Shown here: positions 44,640 to 57,475 of the stretch, one piece after another
Layout: each line of letters begins with the position of its first letter
How positions within the stretch are numbered: position 1 is the stretch's first letter
Assembly: GCA_014529385.2 (NCBI GenBank)
Contig: CM043963.1
Coordinates: 109,222,912-109,286,911 of the forward strand
Length of the DNA: 64,000 bases
Reading direction: 5' to 3'
DNA from: Adiantum capillus-veneris
Taxonomy: Eukaryota > Streptophyta > Polypodiopsida > Polypodiales > Pteridaceae
The notes under the pieces: model-generated
What the model saw: only the letters and a program-made list of their open reading frames with translations
Databases searched by the model: none
Told to the model about the DNA's origin: nothing
Program-made: the position numbers and the translations under genes

Positions 44640-47600
44640 CCCGCTATCAAGAAGTGATCCTTAACCTTGATACCCTCAACAATTATCAAGAGGTATGCTA
44701 TTTTCTACAAGGTTTACGCCCAAATGTAAAAGCTAAGATTACTCACTTGTAGCCTAAAACCTTGAAGGATGCCATTTCTGAAGCTTTGGTATATGATGCG
44801 GATGAAAAAGGGTTATGAGTGTGATGCTTCAACAAAAAAATTCCACTAATTCTCACAATAATCATTACCATAAATGCAAGGCATCTTTTCATGACTCAAA
44901 AGCTATTAAAAAGGCCAATGGCCCTTATGATCCTTTGTCGACTGCAAAATTTGCCAAGGCTAAGAAAGATAATTTGTCTCGAGTGCCATTCAAACAAACA
45001 CACCAAGCATGATTTTTCATTGAACGCAGGTAACCAGTAGGGAGTAGCGAAGGGCAAAGACAAAGAGACAAACAAAGGTAAGGAAAAAGCTTTACACTCT
45101 ATTCAATTACTACACTTGAACCCATCTGCAAATTATACTCAGGTGGAAGTTGCTTATTTAATGGAATCACACGAGCGCTTACTTACAACTTCCATGTGAC
45201 AACAACCAATGGGTTCACATGAATTAGTGCATCTGCATGGCTACATTAATGGGCACAAGGTGTGTGTACTTATTAATGATGGGGCAACCCATAACTTTTT
45301 CAATTATTCTTTGGTAAAGCTCATGAAGCTTCCATAGACAAAAAGCACACACAATTATACATTATCTCTTATGCAAGGCCAAACAACATATATATGGGAC
45401 ATGCCACTCAAGGTCTATAGCCATCTTATGAGCGCATCAATTTTTTGGTTATGAACATGTTAGGATATCATGCGGTTCTTGGGCGTGAGTGATTGTATAT
45501 CCTAAGACCTACTTTAACCATAGTTATCATCATAACAATCAGCAATTTGAAGCTGATGGTAGTCATGTTTTACTATTTGGAGGATGGGATGTCCCTTCTT
45601 CTCTCATTATATGTACAACTAACTTGTATTTACTCCAAAAAGAAAATGAATATTTATTTGTGTTATTGCTTCTTTATCTCTCTATATGTGAAGACGAACA
45701 CTTTGATATATTTTCTCAATGTGATAAATTTGATCAAGTTTTGCACAACTATAAAAATGTTCTCAAATGATTTACCTATTAATTTACCTCCAAGGAAGGA
45801 AATACAACATAGTATTGATGTATAGCTAGAACGAGAGCTAGATAGTAAACCTATAAGAAAACCTACATATAGACTTAGTCAGAGTGAAGCTAAAGAATTC
45901 GAACACCAACTCTCAGTAAAAGTTTCATTAGACTTAGTTCTTCTCCATAGGCATTCCTAAGGCTTTTGGTGAGGAAGAAGGATGGTTCTATTACGAAGAT
46001 CGATTTACAATTGTGATATGATCAATTATGAATTAATGCTAGGGATACTCGTGAAACAACTTCTCAAACATGGTTTGAAGATTTTGAATTTCTTGTGCCC
46101 TCCCTTTGGGTTGACAAATACTCCAGCTTCATTCATGACACTTTGGGTAAACTTGCAGTTGTTGTTAAGTATTGTTTCAAGGAAGAACACTTAGATAATC
46201 TTTCACACATTTTTGGTCTACCTAGGAAGCATATTATATATGCCAAGAAGAGAAAATGTGCATTTATGCAAGTAGAGGTGCAACGTCTTTGTCATATTAT
46301 CTCCACTGAGTGTCTTTAGATGGATCCTAGCAAAGTCAAGGCTATTTTGAAATAGTGTTCTCCCAAAAAATTAGAAGAGCTTCAAAACTTCTTTGGGCAT
46401 GGTTGGCTATTACCACAAATACATATAGAATTGTCCAAGGAAGTTGTGCCTATAAACTGACCAATTGAAGGGTCAGGGTCGTCAATTTACTTGGTAATCA
46501 AAATAGCACAGTTGCTTTGGTAAGCTTCAGATTGCTTTAGTTACTCCTCCCATATCATAGATTGTCAATCTAACAAAACCTTTTGTTTTATAGACTAATG
46601 CTACCATTAAGGCTATTGGTGTAGTACTACTTCAAGAGAGTGGACCAATTGCCTTTGAGAGTAAGCAATTAGATGGTGCTTAGTAGAATTACTTTGAGTA
46701 TGAGCATGAATGGCATGCCATTATTCATGCCCTTCACAGATGGATGGATTATTTATATGGTGTAGAGTTTGAACTTGTATTTGACCACGAAAGCATTAAG
46801 TGATTTACCAATTAAACTAATTTAAAGGGTCGCAAGGCTAGACGGGTAAAGATCCTTCAAGAATATGATTACTCTATATGGTATCTCAAAGGTTGGTACA
46901 ATGTGGTAGCTGATGATTTAAGGGGGATTTAAGCCACATGCCAGATATTAATGCCCTTTCTTTCATGAAAATTATGAGAAATTTATTGGCCTCTCTTCGA
47001 GGGAAATGCGAGCATGATCTGTTATACAAAACAATGTGGAGTCATGTAAAAATTAGCAATCTTTCTCATTCTAATGGGAGTGCATTAGTAAACTCTACAA
47101 ATGGTTCTACTTTCTCACAAGCATAACTACAATGATGGAAGAATTTCTCTATCGAGGGTGGGTATCTGCTACATAAGGAGAGAGTATGTGTACCCAAGTA
47201 TGATACTCCCAATGCAGGTTATCATGGTATTCGAAAGACATAACCATTATTATGAAGGCAATTTTGTTGGCTAGGTTTACACAAGGACATATATGGGTAC
47301 ATGATGTATTGCCAAATATGTTAAGTGAAAAAAGCTGAGCATATCAAGGTAGGTGGGCTTTTACAACCATTAGAGATCCCAAATGGAAAATGGGAAATCG
47401 TCTCTTTGGATCTCATTATTAGTCTACTTATGACAGTTTGTGGCCATGCCTCTATTTGGGTAGTAGTAGACTGCTTAACCAAGATATGTAGGTTTATTCC
47501 TACAAAGAAAACGACCAAGGCTCCATAATTAGCAGGGCTATTTGTGGAAAATTTGTATAAATTACATGGCCTTTCCCTTAATATTGTTAGTGATAGAAAT

Positions 47601-48060
47601 TGAAACTTTGATTGCCATTTTTGGACATAAGTACTCCATAAACTTGAGACTTCTCTTAACTTGAGTACAACCAATCTTCCAAATAGATGGACAACTGAAC
47701 GAGTAAATCATGTACTAGATGATATGTTACGAGCTTATGTTAATAAAAAGTAGATAGATTGGAAAGACCATCTGTCTATTTTGGAATTCACTTACAATAG
47801 TGCAAAGCATGTTTCTATTACGTTTATCCCATTTATGCTAATCTATAGTTATCAACATAGGTCTCTAATGGCCATTGGATTAGCCAATGAACTCATACAT
47901 TTGGCTAAGGATTTCTTATAGGAACATTTTGATATGTTGAAGATTGCTAAGAGAAATGTTAAACAAGATCAGGACCCTTATAAGAAGTTTACATATGAGA
48001 AACAGTGCCAAGTCTCCTTCACAGAGGGAGAGTGGGCCTTTCTCAAGGTTCTAGAGCATT
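44640..48060 (+). pseudogene. Ty3-gypsy gag-pol, heavily decayed
   Basis: The order is that of a complete polyprotein. Gag: YQEVILNLDTLNNYQEVCYF at 44648-44710, and a degraded knuckle CLECHSNKHTKH near 44975. Protease: VCVLINDGATHNFF near 45260, with the active-site D(S/T)G shifted to NDG. RT: a decayed start near 45840, PPFGLTNTPASFMTL near 46100, and the end of RT with MDPSKVKAILK near 46320. RNase H at 46660-46920. Integrase: H/C region at 47200-47320, VSLDLIISLL near 47400, and later GLSLNIVSDRN and LEFTYNSAKH. Post-integrase sequence reaches 48060. Stops occur every few dozen codons. No LTR pair was assigned. Confidence 0.8.
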
Positions 48061-50160
48061 TAGATAGTACGTACTGGAACACAATTGTCATAATTGCGAG
48101 ATAAAATATAATCATAATCAAACCTTTTCTCATTGAATGAGACACTCCCCCTAAGAAACTTGCAAGGGACTCTTATGCCACCATGAAAGCTAGGGCTCTC
48201 TTCACCTAAAGCACTCTCCACCCATATTATTGCATGGACCTTTTTTCTAATACAAGCATTAAGCCCACTTAAGAAATAAATGATGATGTAAAGTAATGGA
48301 CATGAGCCAAGCAAGTAATTGGTGTAGACAGGGTAAAAGACCTTAAAACAATCGATGGTGCTTCTAGAATATGTTTTTAGATCTCTTATGAGTTTTACAA
48401 ATTGACAAAGAAGTATTACACAAATTGGATTAAACCCGGAGAAGAGATACACACCACATTTCCTCCATGAATGACATCAATGGCTAGTAAATGTGGTAAT
48501 TCAACCTTAGGACTAAAGGGCATATGGTATGGATGGGAAGCTCAAGCGACCCATCTACAACTGTCAACTTGGGCTCACTAGGTGCTCACAAAACCATGCA
48601 CAACTATTCCAACCCCCACAAAATGCTACCCCAAACAAACTTTTTGCAACACAATGAGGAATTTTTGTCCAAAACAACAATATATAACATTGCGCATGGT
48701 GCCAGAGAAAGTGGAGAGAGCTCGCTAATTGCAACATACCATAGCTGCTTAAGATTCATCAATATGTGTGACTTTTCACAAAGGTTAGAGCTAAGTCGCA
48801 CCATGGGTTAGTAGGGTGAATGATTATTAAACAGATGGATATCCATGTTTTTGCACAAATATAGAAGATTTTACTCATAATCTCCACATGTGGAATATGT
48901 CTCATGTAAGGATGTCTCAAAAAAGAACATCCTTCCAGCACAAGATGTACTTGGGTGTGGAGATAACTGTAAACACGCAGGCGATGTGTGTGAGAGAGGC
49001 CCTCATTATCCATGCTCCACACTGGCTGAACCAAACTCCTTGATTTCCTACACCATGTTGTATCCCATGTGACAACATGTGCCAAATCAAACCCTACAAG
49101 TGGGTCTATAACTGCGGAATGCAAAAATTTATTGTGGATACTAGAGTCAAATTTCTTGGCTCTTATGTAACCTTGTCATCATGCTGAAGAGAAAAAATGG
49201 ATGAAAACATAGAAGTTTATTCATCCAACTTGAAAAAGTAAAGCAAAGCATATGCAAAAATGGAAATAAACCAAATCAGATGCGTACCTAAAGGTTGAAC
49301 ATAGTGTTCACTTACTTGTTCTCAAAGGCACCTACCCAAAATTCTCGCCTACAAAGGCCTTGGAGTTCTATCTGAAAATTAGTGATGTGCAAGTTGTATT
49401 GCACATGTAGCCTTAGGTGTTTCCTTTGCAATCCAAAGCCATCGGTTAAAATTGATATTGTCAAACTGCGTGGTTAGACTTTGTAAGGAAACTGCTCAAC
49501 TAGCAGCCAACAATATCTGAATTCAACTTTGGAAGTTGAAATTATCCACTAGCCTTGGCAACTTATGGACGTCTTTCCTTGAAAGTGCAAGTGTGATGGT
49601 TCCAAGAATTGACTATCAACACTTTAATAAGTGATTTAGTAATCACGAGCTGAGTGTTGCCCCAAAACTGTACTCATATATACACTCTTAATGCTATAGA
49701 TAAAATAGGAGTCCATTGAAGTGGGAATTGCATTCACAAATGGATCTTTTCTTGACCAAAAAATCCATAATCTTGGATTTTGTGAACAGTTGTGGAACAG
49801 TCGTGCTGTCTGAAATGATGGTTGTATCTATACACCTTGGTAGAGATAAGCCCTTACGAGTTAAAGACATTAAAAAACTCCAATTGATACTAACACGTAA
49901 GGCATGTAGTGCTACAATCATGCACAAAAAATTGCTAATGGTAGGATGCTTGCTTGTCCATTATAATCAATGGGTACTCCATCGAATACAATTGTTCGAG
50001 ATTGAAAGCAATCACTGATGGAGTACAAACAAATGGCTCTTAGCCATTCCAAACTAGGTGGTAATAGGCGGCTCTTAGCCCTTCCTATTGCCTCTTAGCC
50101 CTTCTTGTTACCATATTGACATAAAATCATGCCTAGTTTCACCTTGCCCGCATAGAAGGT

Positions 50161-50164
<4 letters not shown>
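48061..50164. other. No recognised gene
   Basis: AT-rich, short frames only, none recognised. Probably old repeat sequence. Confidence 0.4.

Positions 50165-50197
<33 letters not shown>
50165..50197. repeat. (GA)16 microsatellite
   Basis: A pure GA run. Confidence 0.9.
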
Positions 50198-50200
<3 letters not shown>

Positions 50201-50759
50201 CTGGGTTGAGGAAGACCCCTTAGTCTAATGTGTTGTATGTCCCCTGTGTATACCTATGTGCAAACAATGGTTGTGTGGTAGCTTATCCTAGAAGCATACA
50301 ACAATGTACTGGTACCATGCTCTCGTAGAGAGAGGTACTAGTAAGTCACATCTTGACTCACTTAACTTGTATATGATCCTGACTGTAACAGGGTGCATAT
50401 GCATGGCACATTGCATGTGAATAAACATAAACACAAAATATTTTAAAACATCAATAACTGAGCTTGTCCTTGATAGAGTCGCTAGTGCTATAGCGAAAGT
50501 GTATGCAATGTTGGGTGTCGTACATCCATCATACTAGTATGCAATGCATACATTAAAAAAATTAGAATAATAAGCCATTGGCTTGAATGACTTTCTCAAC
50601 CATGTGAGCTTCTAGTATACGTGCCTTGCACGATCACATTGGCATAGATACATCACAGTGCGGCATTGCGTAAACTTGGAGGTTATATCCATGTAGTGCC
50701 AAAGATACGTGCCACTATCATTGATCTGAAATCAATCGAGAAGACTATGGTACATAATA

Positions 50760-52260
50760 GAAGCCGTGCTTCACATGAAGTTGGACAAAGCACTTTGCTT
50801 TGTACAACGGCTTCTTATGGAGTCAGCCCAAGCACTTTGCTTTGCAAAGCAGAGAGATCTTTTCCAAAATAAAAAACAAACATAACTTGAAATGTACTAA
50901 CCTTGTCACCCAACTTTGGCCAGGTTTCTGGTAATTTTATCAAATTTGGCTCATAGCCATATGTATTGCTTGAGCGAGTTAGCATATATATCATATACAC
51001 CCTCATGATTTAAAAACCTGTAGACATCTTGGCAAGTTTCCCCAAGTTTGTATGCTAATAGCATATATCCAAAATTTGGAAACTTCTATGCAAGATGTCC
51101 TGAGAGAAGCCTTGCTTCACATAAGTTCATCAAAAAGATGAGAGAAGTATCCTTAGTGCTCATAGCTAACAAGTGGCCTTGTTGACATAGATATGTCAAA
51201 GTAGAGAAGAATTGACCTTGTTGAAATTTCATAGAGAATCGGCCTTGCCGAATCGTGCAACTACGAGAAATGATAATGTATCCAATGCGTGGAGCCGTGC
51301 TCTTGAAAGATTTACTTCCGTCAAAAAGATATTGTCCAACAAAATCTTGTTCCAGCCTCTTGATTAACACCAGAGGTCTAGACAAGAGATATAGCCTTGC
51401 AGCCATATCTCCTAGGAGCCATACCTTGGCATGCATGATCAAAACTAGCAAAAGGCCTTGCCTTTGTAGCAAATTGTGAACTTGCCCATTTTACTTCTCG
51501 GCATAAGCCGCGCTTTGTATTAAGATCGGTTCACAAAATCAAGCCTTGCCTGACAATTGTCTTCACACCACTCCTTGGTGTTTGTTAATGCTTAAATAAT
51601 AACAAAAAAGTTTGCTATGGCAGCACACACGTCTGGTGCATACCATGACCGTTGATCGTATTCTTAAAAAAATGTGTCAACAAGATCGAAAGTTACTGCG
51701 TACCTTTTTAATTACTTGCGTTGACTTGCCTCGTCAAGCATTGGCTTGTGTGCCAGATCTGTCGTATTGACAATCAAGCAATAAACACCCTTTGAGCCGT
51801 GCTCCACTGGGGACAAGCTTTCATGTTTACCTTGAGTTCAATAAAGCCTTGCTTCTCCACCACCATGCTCGGCATGGATTCTACATAAGTTCCGTTCTTG
51901 TCGCCGCCCATAGTTAAAATATTTACTAAAATTATTTGCTTGCTTCAAGTATTGCCCTCCTTGAGAGCTCCACTACACATGGCGGTGCTTTTGAAAAATT
52001 CCATATCGAGCCTTGCTCCTTATTCCAAAGTGTGATAACCACAATTGTAAATTATCAAATTCTCGTGTCGAGGTTAGATCTCATACGCTTTATTGCACTC
52101 TTGCAATATTTGCCGATATAGAATTACCTTCAAGGTTTTTCCCTTCGACTTGCATGAAAACCGGTAAAAGATTTGATAGCAGGGAAAATTCTGCAACTCA
52201 AATATTTTTTGTAGCTCATGGTGCTCTTGGCGGCTACAGTATCGGCCTTGCCGACTATCC
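50760..52260. repeat. Region with recurring GCCTTGC/GCCGTGC motif
   Basis: The heptamer GCCTTGC or the variant GCCGTGC occurs about a dozen times, usually followed by T or C (near 50764, 51108, 51242, 51295, 51401, 51451, 51545, 51799, 51855, 52012 and 52249). Several intervals are 50-60 bp. CAAAGCACTTTGCTTTG-like words occur twice near 50785-50850. No gene is recognised. Confidence 0.4.
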
Positions 52261-52285
52261 CTTGTTGTGTTCCAGTCCCATGAAA

Positions 52286-52310
52286 GGGGGGGGGGGGGGG
52301 GGGGGGGGGG
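52286..52310. repeat. G25 tract
   Basis: A run of 25 G. With the G29 at 11400 and G21 at 23756 it is one of three long G runs in the window. Confidence 0.95.
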
Positions 52311-52688
52311 TGTATGCCCCTTAAGGCCTTTTAAGAGTGGCCACCCTTTGACTGTGGGCAGCCCCCAGGTGGAAAAGGAGGAGAAAAATAGCATGGAGGA
52401 CGGCAACAAATTTGCGTGAGGGAGAATGCCGGACGCAGAGGTCCCTCTGCTGCAAACCAGGGTTCGACCTTGTGTCGAAAAACATTGTGTGCTTCCTTGC
52501 GACCCTAACGAGCCTGACCCTGTCTGTTTCTGTGCACCTCAACTTTGCCCGCCTCCTCGGCACTAAAGGCCCTGCACACAATCCTTCCCCCATTCGACTT
52601 CCCTACCTAGCTGGAAGCATTGCACACGGCCTTGCTGTGCATGCATGCAAAAAAAGTATGGCTCTCCACGCCCTATGCCCAAAATAGA

Positions 52689-52700
52689 GCTCTGATACCA
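52689..52700 (-). other. Primer binding site of a minus-strand LTR element
   Basis: The minus strand reads TGGTATCAGAGC, a perfect initiator-tRNA-Met primer site. The preceding bases on that strand, GGGCTTCACA plus one T, give an LTR ending in CA at 52702. The LTR body therefore lies to the right and the internal region to the left, but neither the LTR start nor coding sequence was recognised. Confidence 0.6.
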
Positions 52701-52701
52701 A

Positions 52702-53930
52702 TGTGAAGCCCTGGGTGGGACTGCCTAGGAATGATCCTCCCAGCCCCCTGAGCCTCATTCCCTATCCACACTCGTAGCCGACCCCTTGGGCCTGGTCCTT
52801 AACCACCGGGCTTTGCCCCTGGCATGACACGACCTTTGCGCCTGCATCTTGATAGGCAATCGCCCCTCGATGGCGGAGTTTGTGCACCCCTACTACTCTT
52901 TGCCCTTCTTCGCACGGCACTTGCATGTTTCCCTTAGCGCATCTCGCTCCTCTAAATCTCCCTCAAGCATCTACTTGTGATTCTCAGTTATTTTAGAGTA
53001 AACTCTAGCTCCTCTAAATCTCTCCCAAGGATCTGCGCGTGATTCTCAACTATCTTAGAGTAAAATCTCGCTGGTACATCCTACTCCCCTTCACGTACAT
53101 ACTAGCATGAAGTTAAAAAAATTCAATACTTAGAAAGATCCCCCCCAGCCCACATACCTCCCTAGTACGCCTCCCTGCTTTCTGCCACCCCGTCCTCCCT
53201 TTCACTTGCTTCTTGCGTCCTATCAAAGCCTCTTCAATCCTCCCTCCACCTTGCCTCTTCCCTCCTCCAAGCACTCGATAACTTGTGTTCATAGAGCACA
53301 TGAAATAGAATATTTGCCCTTGTTCATAGAGCACATGAGGGAGCGTATTTCCATCAGATAGCCTGCCGCCCGCAATCCTACACAATAGGCCTTTTCCACC
53401 ACTACTCCATCTTTGCTTTCTATGACCAAGCTCAAGCTTCTCACACACCTGATTTGCATGAGGAGATTATTTCGGAGGTTCCATTGTAGTAAAAAACAGC
53501 TCATGCAATTAAGAACAGTTCCACTTCTCTAAACCTCCCAAAGAATGATTAATTCTATTCGTCTAAACCCGGCGAAGAATGATTGAATTGGTTAAAGCAA
53601 GCATATGCTAAAGATTCTTACTAACATACATTTCTTTTAAAGCGTCCACACTTTTACTCCCATACTGGCTCTCTAAAACTAAAACCCCCCATTTATTGAA
53701 GATACCCAGTGGATATTCTTTGTGCTCCTCCTCCCACTTTCCACGTGAGCATCCCGCCAAACTCAAAGAGAGATAGAGCTCTTCGCAGTGACGCCTTCCT
53801 TTCCCTTAGCATGGCCCTCTGTCGCCCTCCCTCATCGTGCTCCTCTATCTCCCCCCAGCTACCTTCGCCAGCTATTCTATGGGCTGCACACACACAACCC
53901 TTCCATAGCTAGTCGTCCCCGCCTCAGGCT
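52702..53930. other. Probable LTR or old repeat, no gene
   Basis: Contains two close direct repeats: CTCTAAATCTC at 52952 and 53013, and TTGTTCATAGAGCACATGA at about 53286 and 53321. Minus-strand frames here are not recognised. Presumed to include the LTR belonging to the primer site at 52689. Confidence 0.35.
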
Positions 53931-53935
53931 GGAGC

Positions 53936-53937
<2 letters not shown>

Positions 53938-53981
<44 letters not shown>

Positions 53982-54172
53982 ACAATCCCTTTATCCTGCT
54001 TGCAGCCCGAGAAAATCATCCCCCTCCCTTCCCGAACCGTGCTCCGAGAGTAGACAACGAGCTCTTGCCATGGCTTAAAAGCCTGCAGTACCCGCCGCCC
54101 ACTGTCTCTCAAAGAGGCTTCGAGAAAGAATCAAGTGGTTTGTGAAAATCGCACGACAACGAAACACGTGTG

Positions 54173-54216
<44 letters not shown>
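53938..54216. repeat. Two (GA)20 microsatellites
   Basis: GA runs at 53938-53979 and 54175-54216, both upstream of the arabinokinase start at 54854. Confidence 0.9.
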
Positions 54217-54218
<2 letters not shown>

Positions 54219-54427
54219 CAAAACCAAGACATCATCCCGTTTGGATTTTGAATTTTTCTAAATAGTGCACACATACTCCCATGATCTCCTTGCAACCCTT
54301 GGCACCCATCTTTAATGCGGGGTGGAGTAATGGGATCGACGGTCCGGGTTGAGGGGCGGGATCTCGAGGCACACTAAACACGGTTGCACAAAAAGCTAGA
54401 TGAAGTAAACCTGCCAGCGGAAAAAAC

Positions 54428-54510
54428 GAGGCGCGTTGCTAGGATTTCAACCGATGACCTTGCAGTACGGGTTTAGGGTCACATAGGCTAACCACCTCAC
54501 CCATGCACGC
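54428..54510 (-). other. tRNA-like (SINE-head-like) sequence
   Basis: The minus strand holds GGTGAGGTGGTTAGCC, a D-arm-like A box. At a suitable distance follows GGTTGAAATCC (54442-54452), a B box one base from consensus. No complete cloverleaf is apparent, so a tRNA-derived SINE head is more likely than a gene. Confidence 0.35.
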
Positions 54511-54853
54511 ATCATGTATGCATAGTCGTTTTTATGATCTTATATTGTGAGGTGACATGCATTCCCCAAGTTGTCCAAGTTTAGTGCTCGTCCAGTTTTA
54601 GTTTTTGATTTGACTATTACGGTTGCGATCTCGAGGGCTTCCGACGTTACTTAGTGTTGAGGCCTTGCAACGGCAGCGCGTTCGGGCACTTTATGGAATA
54701 AAAGCAAGCGGACTTTTTCCGCGATTTTCGCGAGAAAAGGCAGGTCAGCGGTGAAAATCAATTTTGCACGCCTACCTGAGCACGGGCTTGCTCTGTTGTT
54801 TGCGCGTGCGCAACTGGATTTGAAGACCGAGGCTTAACGGTCTACTTGCAGCC

Positions 54854-55175
54854 ATGAAGAGCTCTGAACAATTGGAGAAGAAGAAGGCCTTTGTGTTCGC
54901 TTATTACGTTACTGGCCATGGCTTTGGGCACGCCACTCGTGTTGTGGAGGTTATCTTTGCCAAGCTGCCTTGATTACTCTTAAGTTCCACACACACACAC
55001 TCTTTTTCTTACATATGCTCTCCTCGCATTTGCTCTGCCTAAACGCTCCCTCTATCATGTTCAGGTAGTCAAGCACATAATAGCTGCCGGGCACGAAGTG
55101 TATGTTGTCACTGGTGCTCCTGGATTCGTCTTCAGAAGCTCGATCGCAGATACAGAAAAACTTCACGTCAGGAAG
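54854..55175 (+). CDS. ARA1: L-arabinokinase-like, exons 1-2 only
   Basis: ARA1 phosphorylates free L-arabinose to L-arabinose 1-phosphate in the cytosolic sugar-salvage pathway (established). Only 69 codons are visible. Exon 1 is 54854-54949, opening with a Lys-rich leader and then FVFAYYVTGHGFGHATRVVE. Exon 2 is 55065-55175, reading VVKHIIAAGHEVYVVTGAPG and ending at LHVRK before a GT. Both junctions are phase 0 with GT/AG borders, and the intron is 115 bp. These residues belong to the N-terminal glycosyltransferase-like domain; the C-terminal GHMP kinase domain is not here. The next expected exon (a LLDCGAVQ-like start) was not found before 58.3 kb. Either the following intron is very long and repeat-filled, or the gene is cut off. 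(GA)n tracts flank the start on the upstream side. Confidence 0.85.
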
Positions 55176-55215
55176 GTAACAGCAACCAAGTGCAATAGTT
55201 TGTTTCTACCCTGAT

Positions 55216-55261
<46 letters not shown>

Positions 55262-57470
55262 TGATCGGAAGCCACCCTTGCTTAGAGAGAGAACCAATTC
55301 TCTATAATCTGAGGCGCTTGCCACCGGCCTAAGAACACCTTCATCGGCTGGCAGTTGAATTGTATGGCAAGGCTTGGTATCGTTTGCCTCTTTGATTCCA
55401 TGTTGCCACAATGCAGCCAGCTTCTCTCTTTTTGTGCATTGCAACATTGATATCATATCTCTCGTTGGTATGAAGGTATTTGGGAGCAACTTCGTGGTTT
55501 CCTTTCCCTCTTTCCATGTGTTGCTCCCTGCCTTGCTTGTTGATCAGTGTTGGCAAGATTAAATTACTAATAGTTCTTCAATTTATGTATCACTCTCTTA
55601 TTGGACAAGCATTGGTTGGCTGACAAGGCCAACAAGGCTTGGCGGGTCAAAAATTCCCGCTACTTGGTGGAGAAATGTATTGTTTTGAGGCTGACATACT
55701 AAACTCAAGAACTATAACTAGAGATTTTGGGAGATGTATCGAGCAGTCTCCTTTTTCAGAAATTTAACTCTGAAGGATGAGGATGAGAGGTACACTTTTG
55801 GGTTGCTTTTACCGCTATAGGAGATTGCCTTTTATAAAGGGCTACACTATGCAAGAACTTATGGACCATGCAATAGCTTGCTAAAGGTTGTTTGGTAGAC
55901 ACTTTGTTTGAGAATACTGGTTGGAATTTGCATGAATCTAACCGATCTTGTTTCCACCTGTTTTCTGAACCTTTTTGATATTGATAAACTTGTTTGGATC
56001 TGTCTGAACCTTTTGACTTGTTTGGACTTGATAGAGATTATGGAGTCTATAAGATTCGCTTTGAGCGTTTTAGAACCGGTGCAATTGTTGGTTCGAGTCC
56101 AAGACTTGTTGTTATTTTGTACTATTGAACAAGAATCCTGTACCTTAGATTTGGCATAGTGGTTGAAGAGAGTTCAGGACGTTTACAGGTAGTCAAACTT
56201 AGCTGAATGGTTGGACACACGTTCAGGTTCTATCTTGACGGTTTTTACTGAAGAGTGGCCAGGACTGTGAATTGCATTGCATTTGTGGATCATTAACTCT
56301 AGAAATCTCAACTGTAGTGTATCAAAAGTTCTAGCTTGGATGAGCTGACTAGATCGATGGTAATTTCAATGCATCAACTCTTTTTAAACTCTTTTTAAAA
56401 GGATGAGGTGGCCAAATAGATTATTGCTCTAATGTATAAAGAGTTCCGAAAGGATGAAATATGTGGAACTGGATCTTCTATAGATGCATGCTGGTATGAT
56501 CATTGGCATGCTTGCAAGAAGTGTGTTTGCTTAAGGATTGAATTTGTAATGGGGGGCGTGTAGCGCAGATAATGTGTCGTGCTCTCTACAGTGGGTGGTC
56601 CTCAGTGCAATGTGCGTGACAATCTCACTCAAACAGACTGAAAAGAAAGAAAACAATAGACATCAACAGAGCTCACAAAGGGCACAACAGCAGACCAGAA
56701 CATATGACTCGACTATCTCAAAGACTGATACAGACTCTGGCGTGGCAGCACACTCAGCTCCAGCCCAGGACTCACAGGTACAATGGGGGTGTCGAGGCTC
56801 AGATGTGCCGGGATGGTGAATCAGTGCTCTGTGTATAGACTCTCTGCTCTCGACGACGATGCTGGACCTGAGGTGAAGAAGATCATCGTGATGGCCAACC
56901 GCTACTACTCATATGTACCACCATAAAGAGCCACCAACGGCTCATAAATGTCAGCCATGTGGTGACCTGGCCACGATGTCCACGAGACCACCATCGGTAC
57001 CCTGCCATGTGTCACTCCCAGCCCAGAGGAACCTCAGTATGATTGCCTAATCCAAGAATCCCAATTGGCAAAACAAAATAAAGCTCCACAGAAAAGAGAT
57101 ATGCTCATTTTGGATCCAGCGCATCTTTATCCTCCATAACCTTAGTGAGAGGAAAATGAACTGGTCCATCCTTGCAGATGAACCTTGCAACACTTTCTAA
57201 ACAGCATTCCTCTTTAATGAGAGATACCCATAAGGTGGAGTTACACCGCAAATAAGATTAAGCTCCATAGTGATGGCAGAACGAAAAGTTTTAAGAGCAA
57301 CATGATGGCAACCAGGTGAATTCTTGAAAGCCACATGGAAACAGCCAAAAGCTCTGATGTGATTCGATTACAGGAAGCTGCTTGCTCTCCCCTTTGTGTC
57401 GCTAGCCCGAGGAATCAAGGGAACAAGGCCCAAGGCACGAGGCCCGCTTGATTGCTAAATTACAGGTCTC
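55176..57470. other. Intron or flank, no further exon recognised
   Basis: (GA)18 lies at 55219-55256. No arabinokinase exon is seen. From about 56540 the sequence looks like old LTR material, and a minus-strand stretch at 57090-57330 is protein-like over ~50 codons but unrecognised. Confidence 0.45.
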
Positions 57471-57475
57471 CGGCT

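Noticed and set aside
56574-56819. 82-codon Gln/Thr-rich open frame
   Set aside because: No recognised domain, no homologous context, and surrounded by LTR-like sequence.
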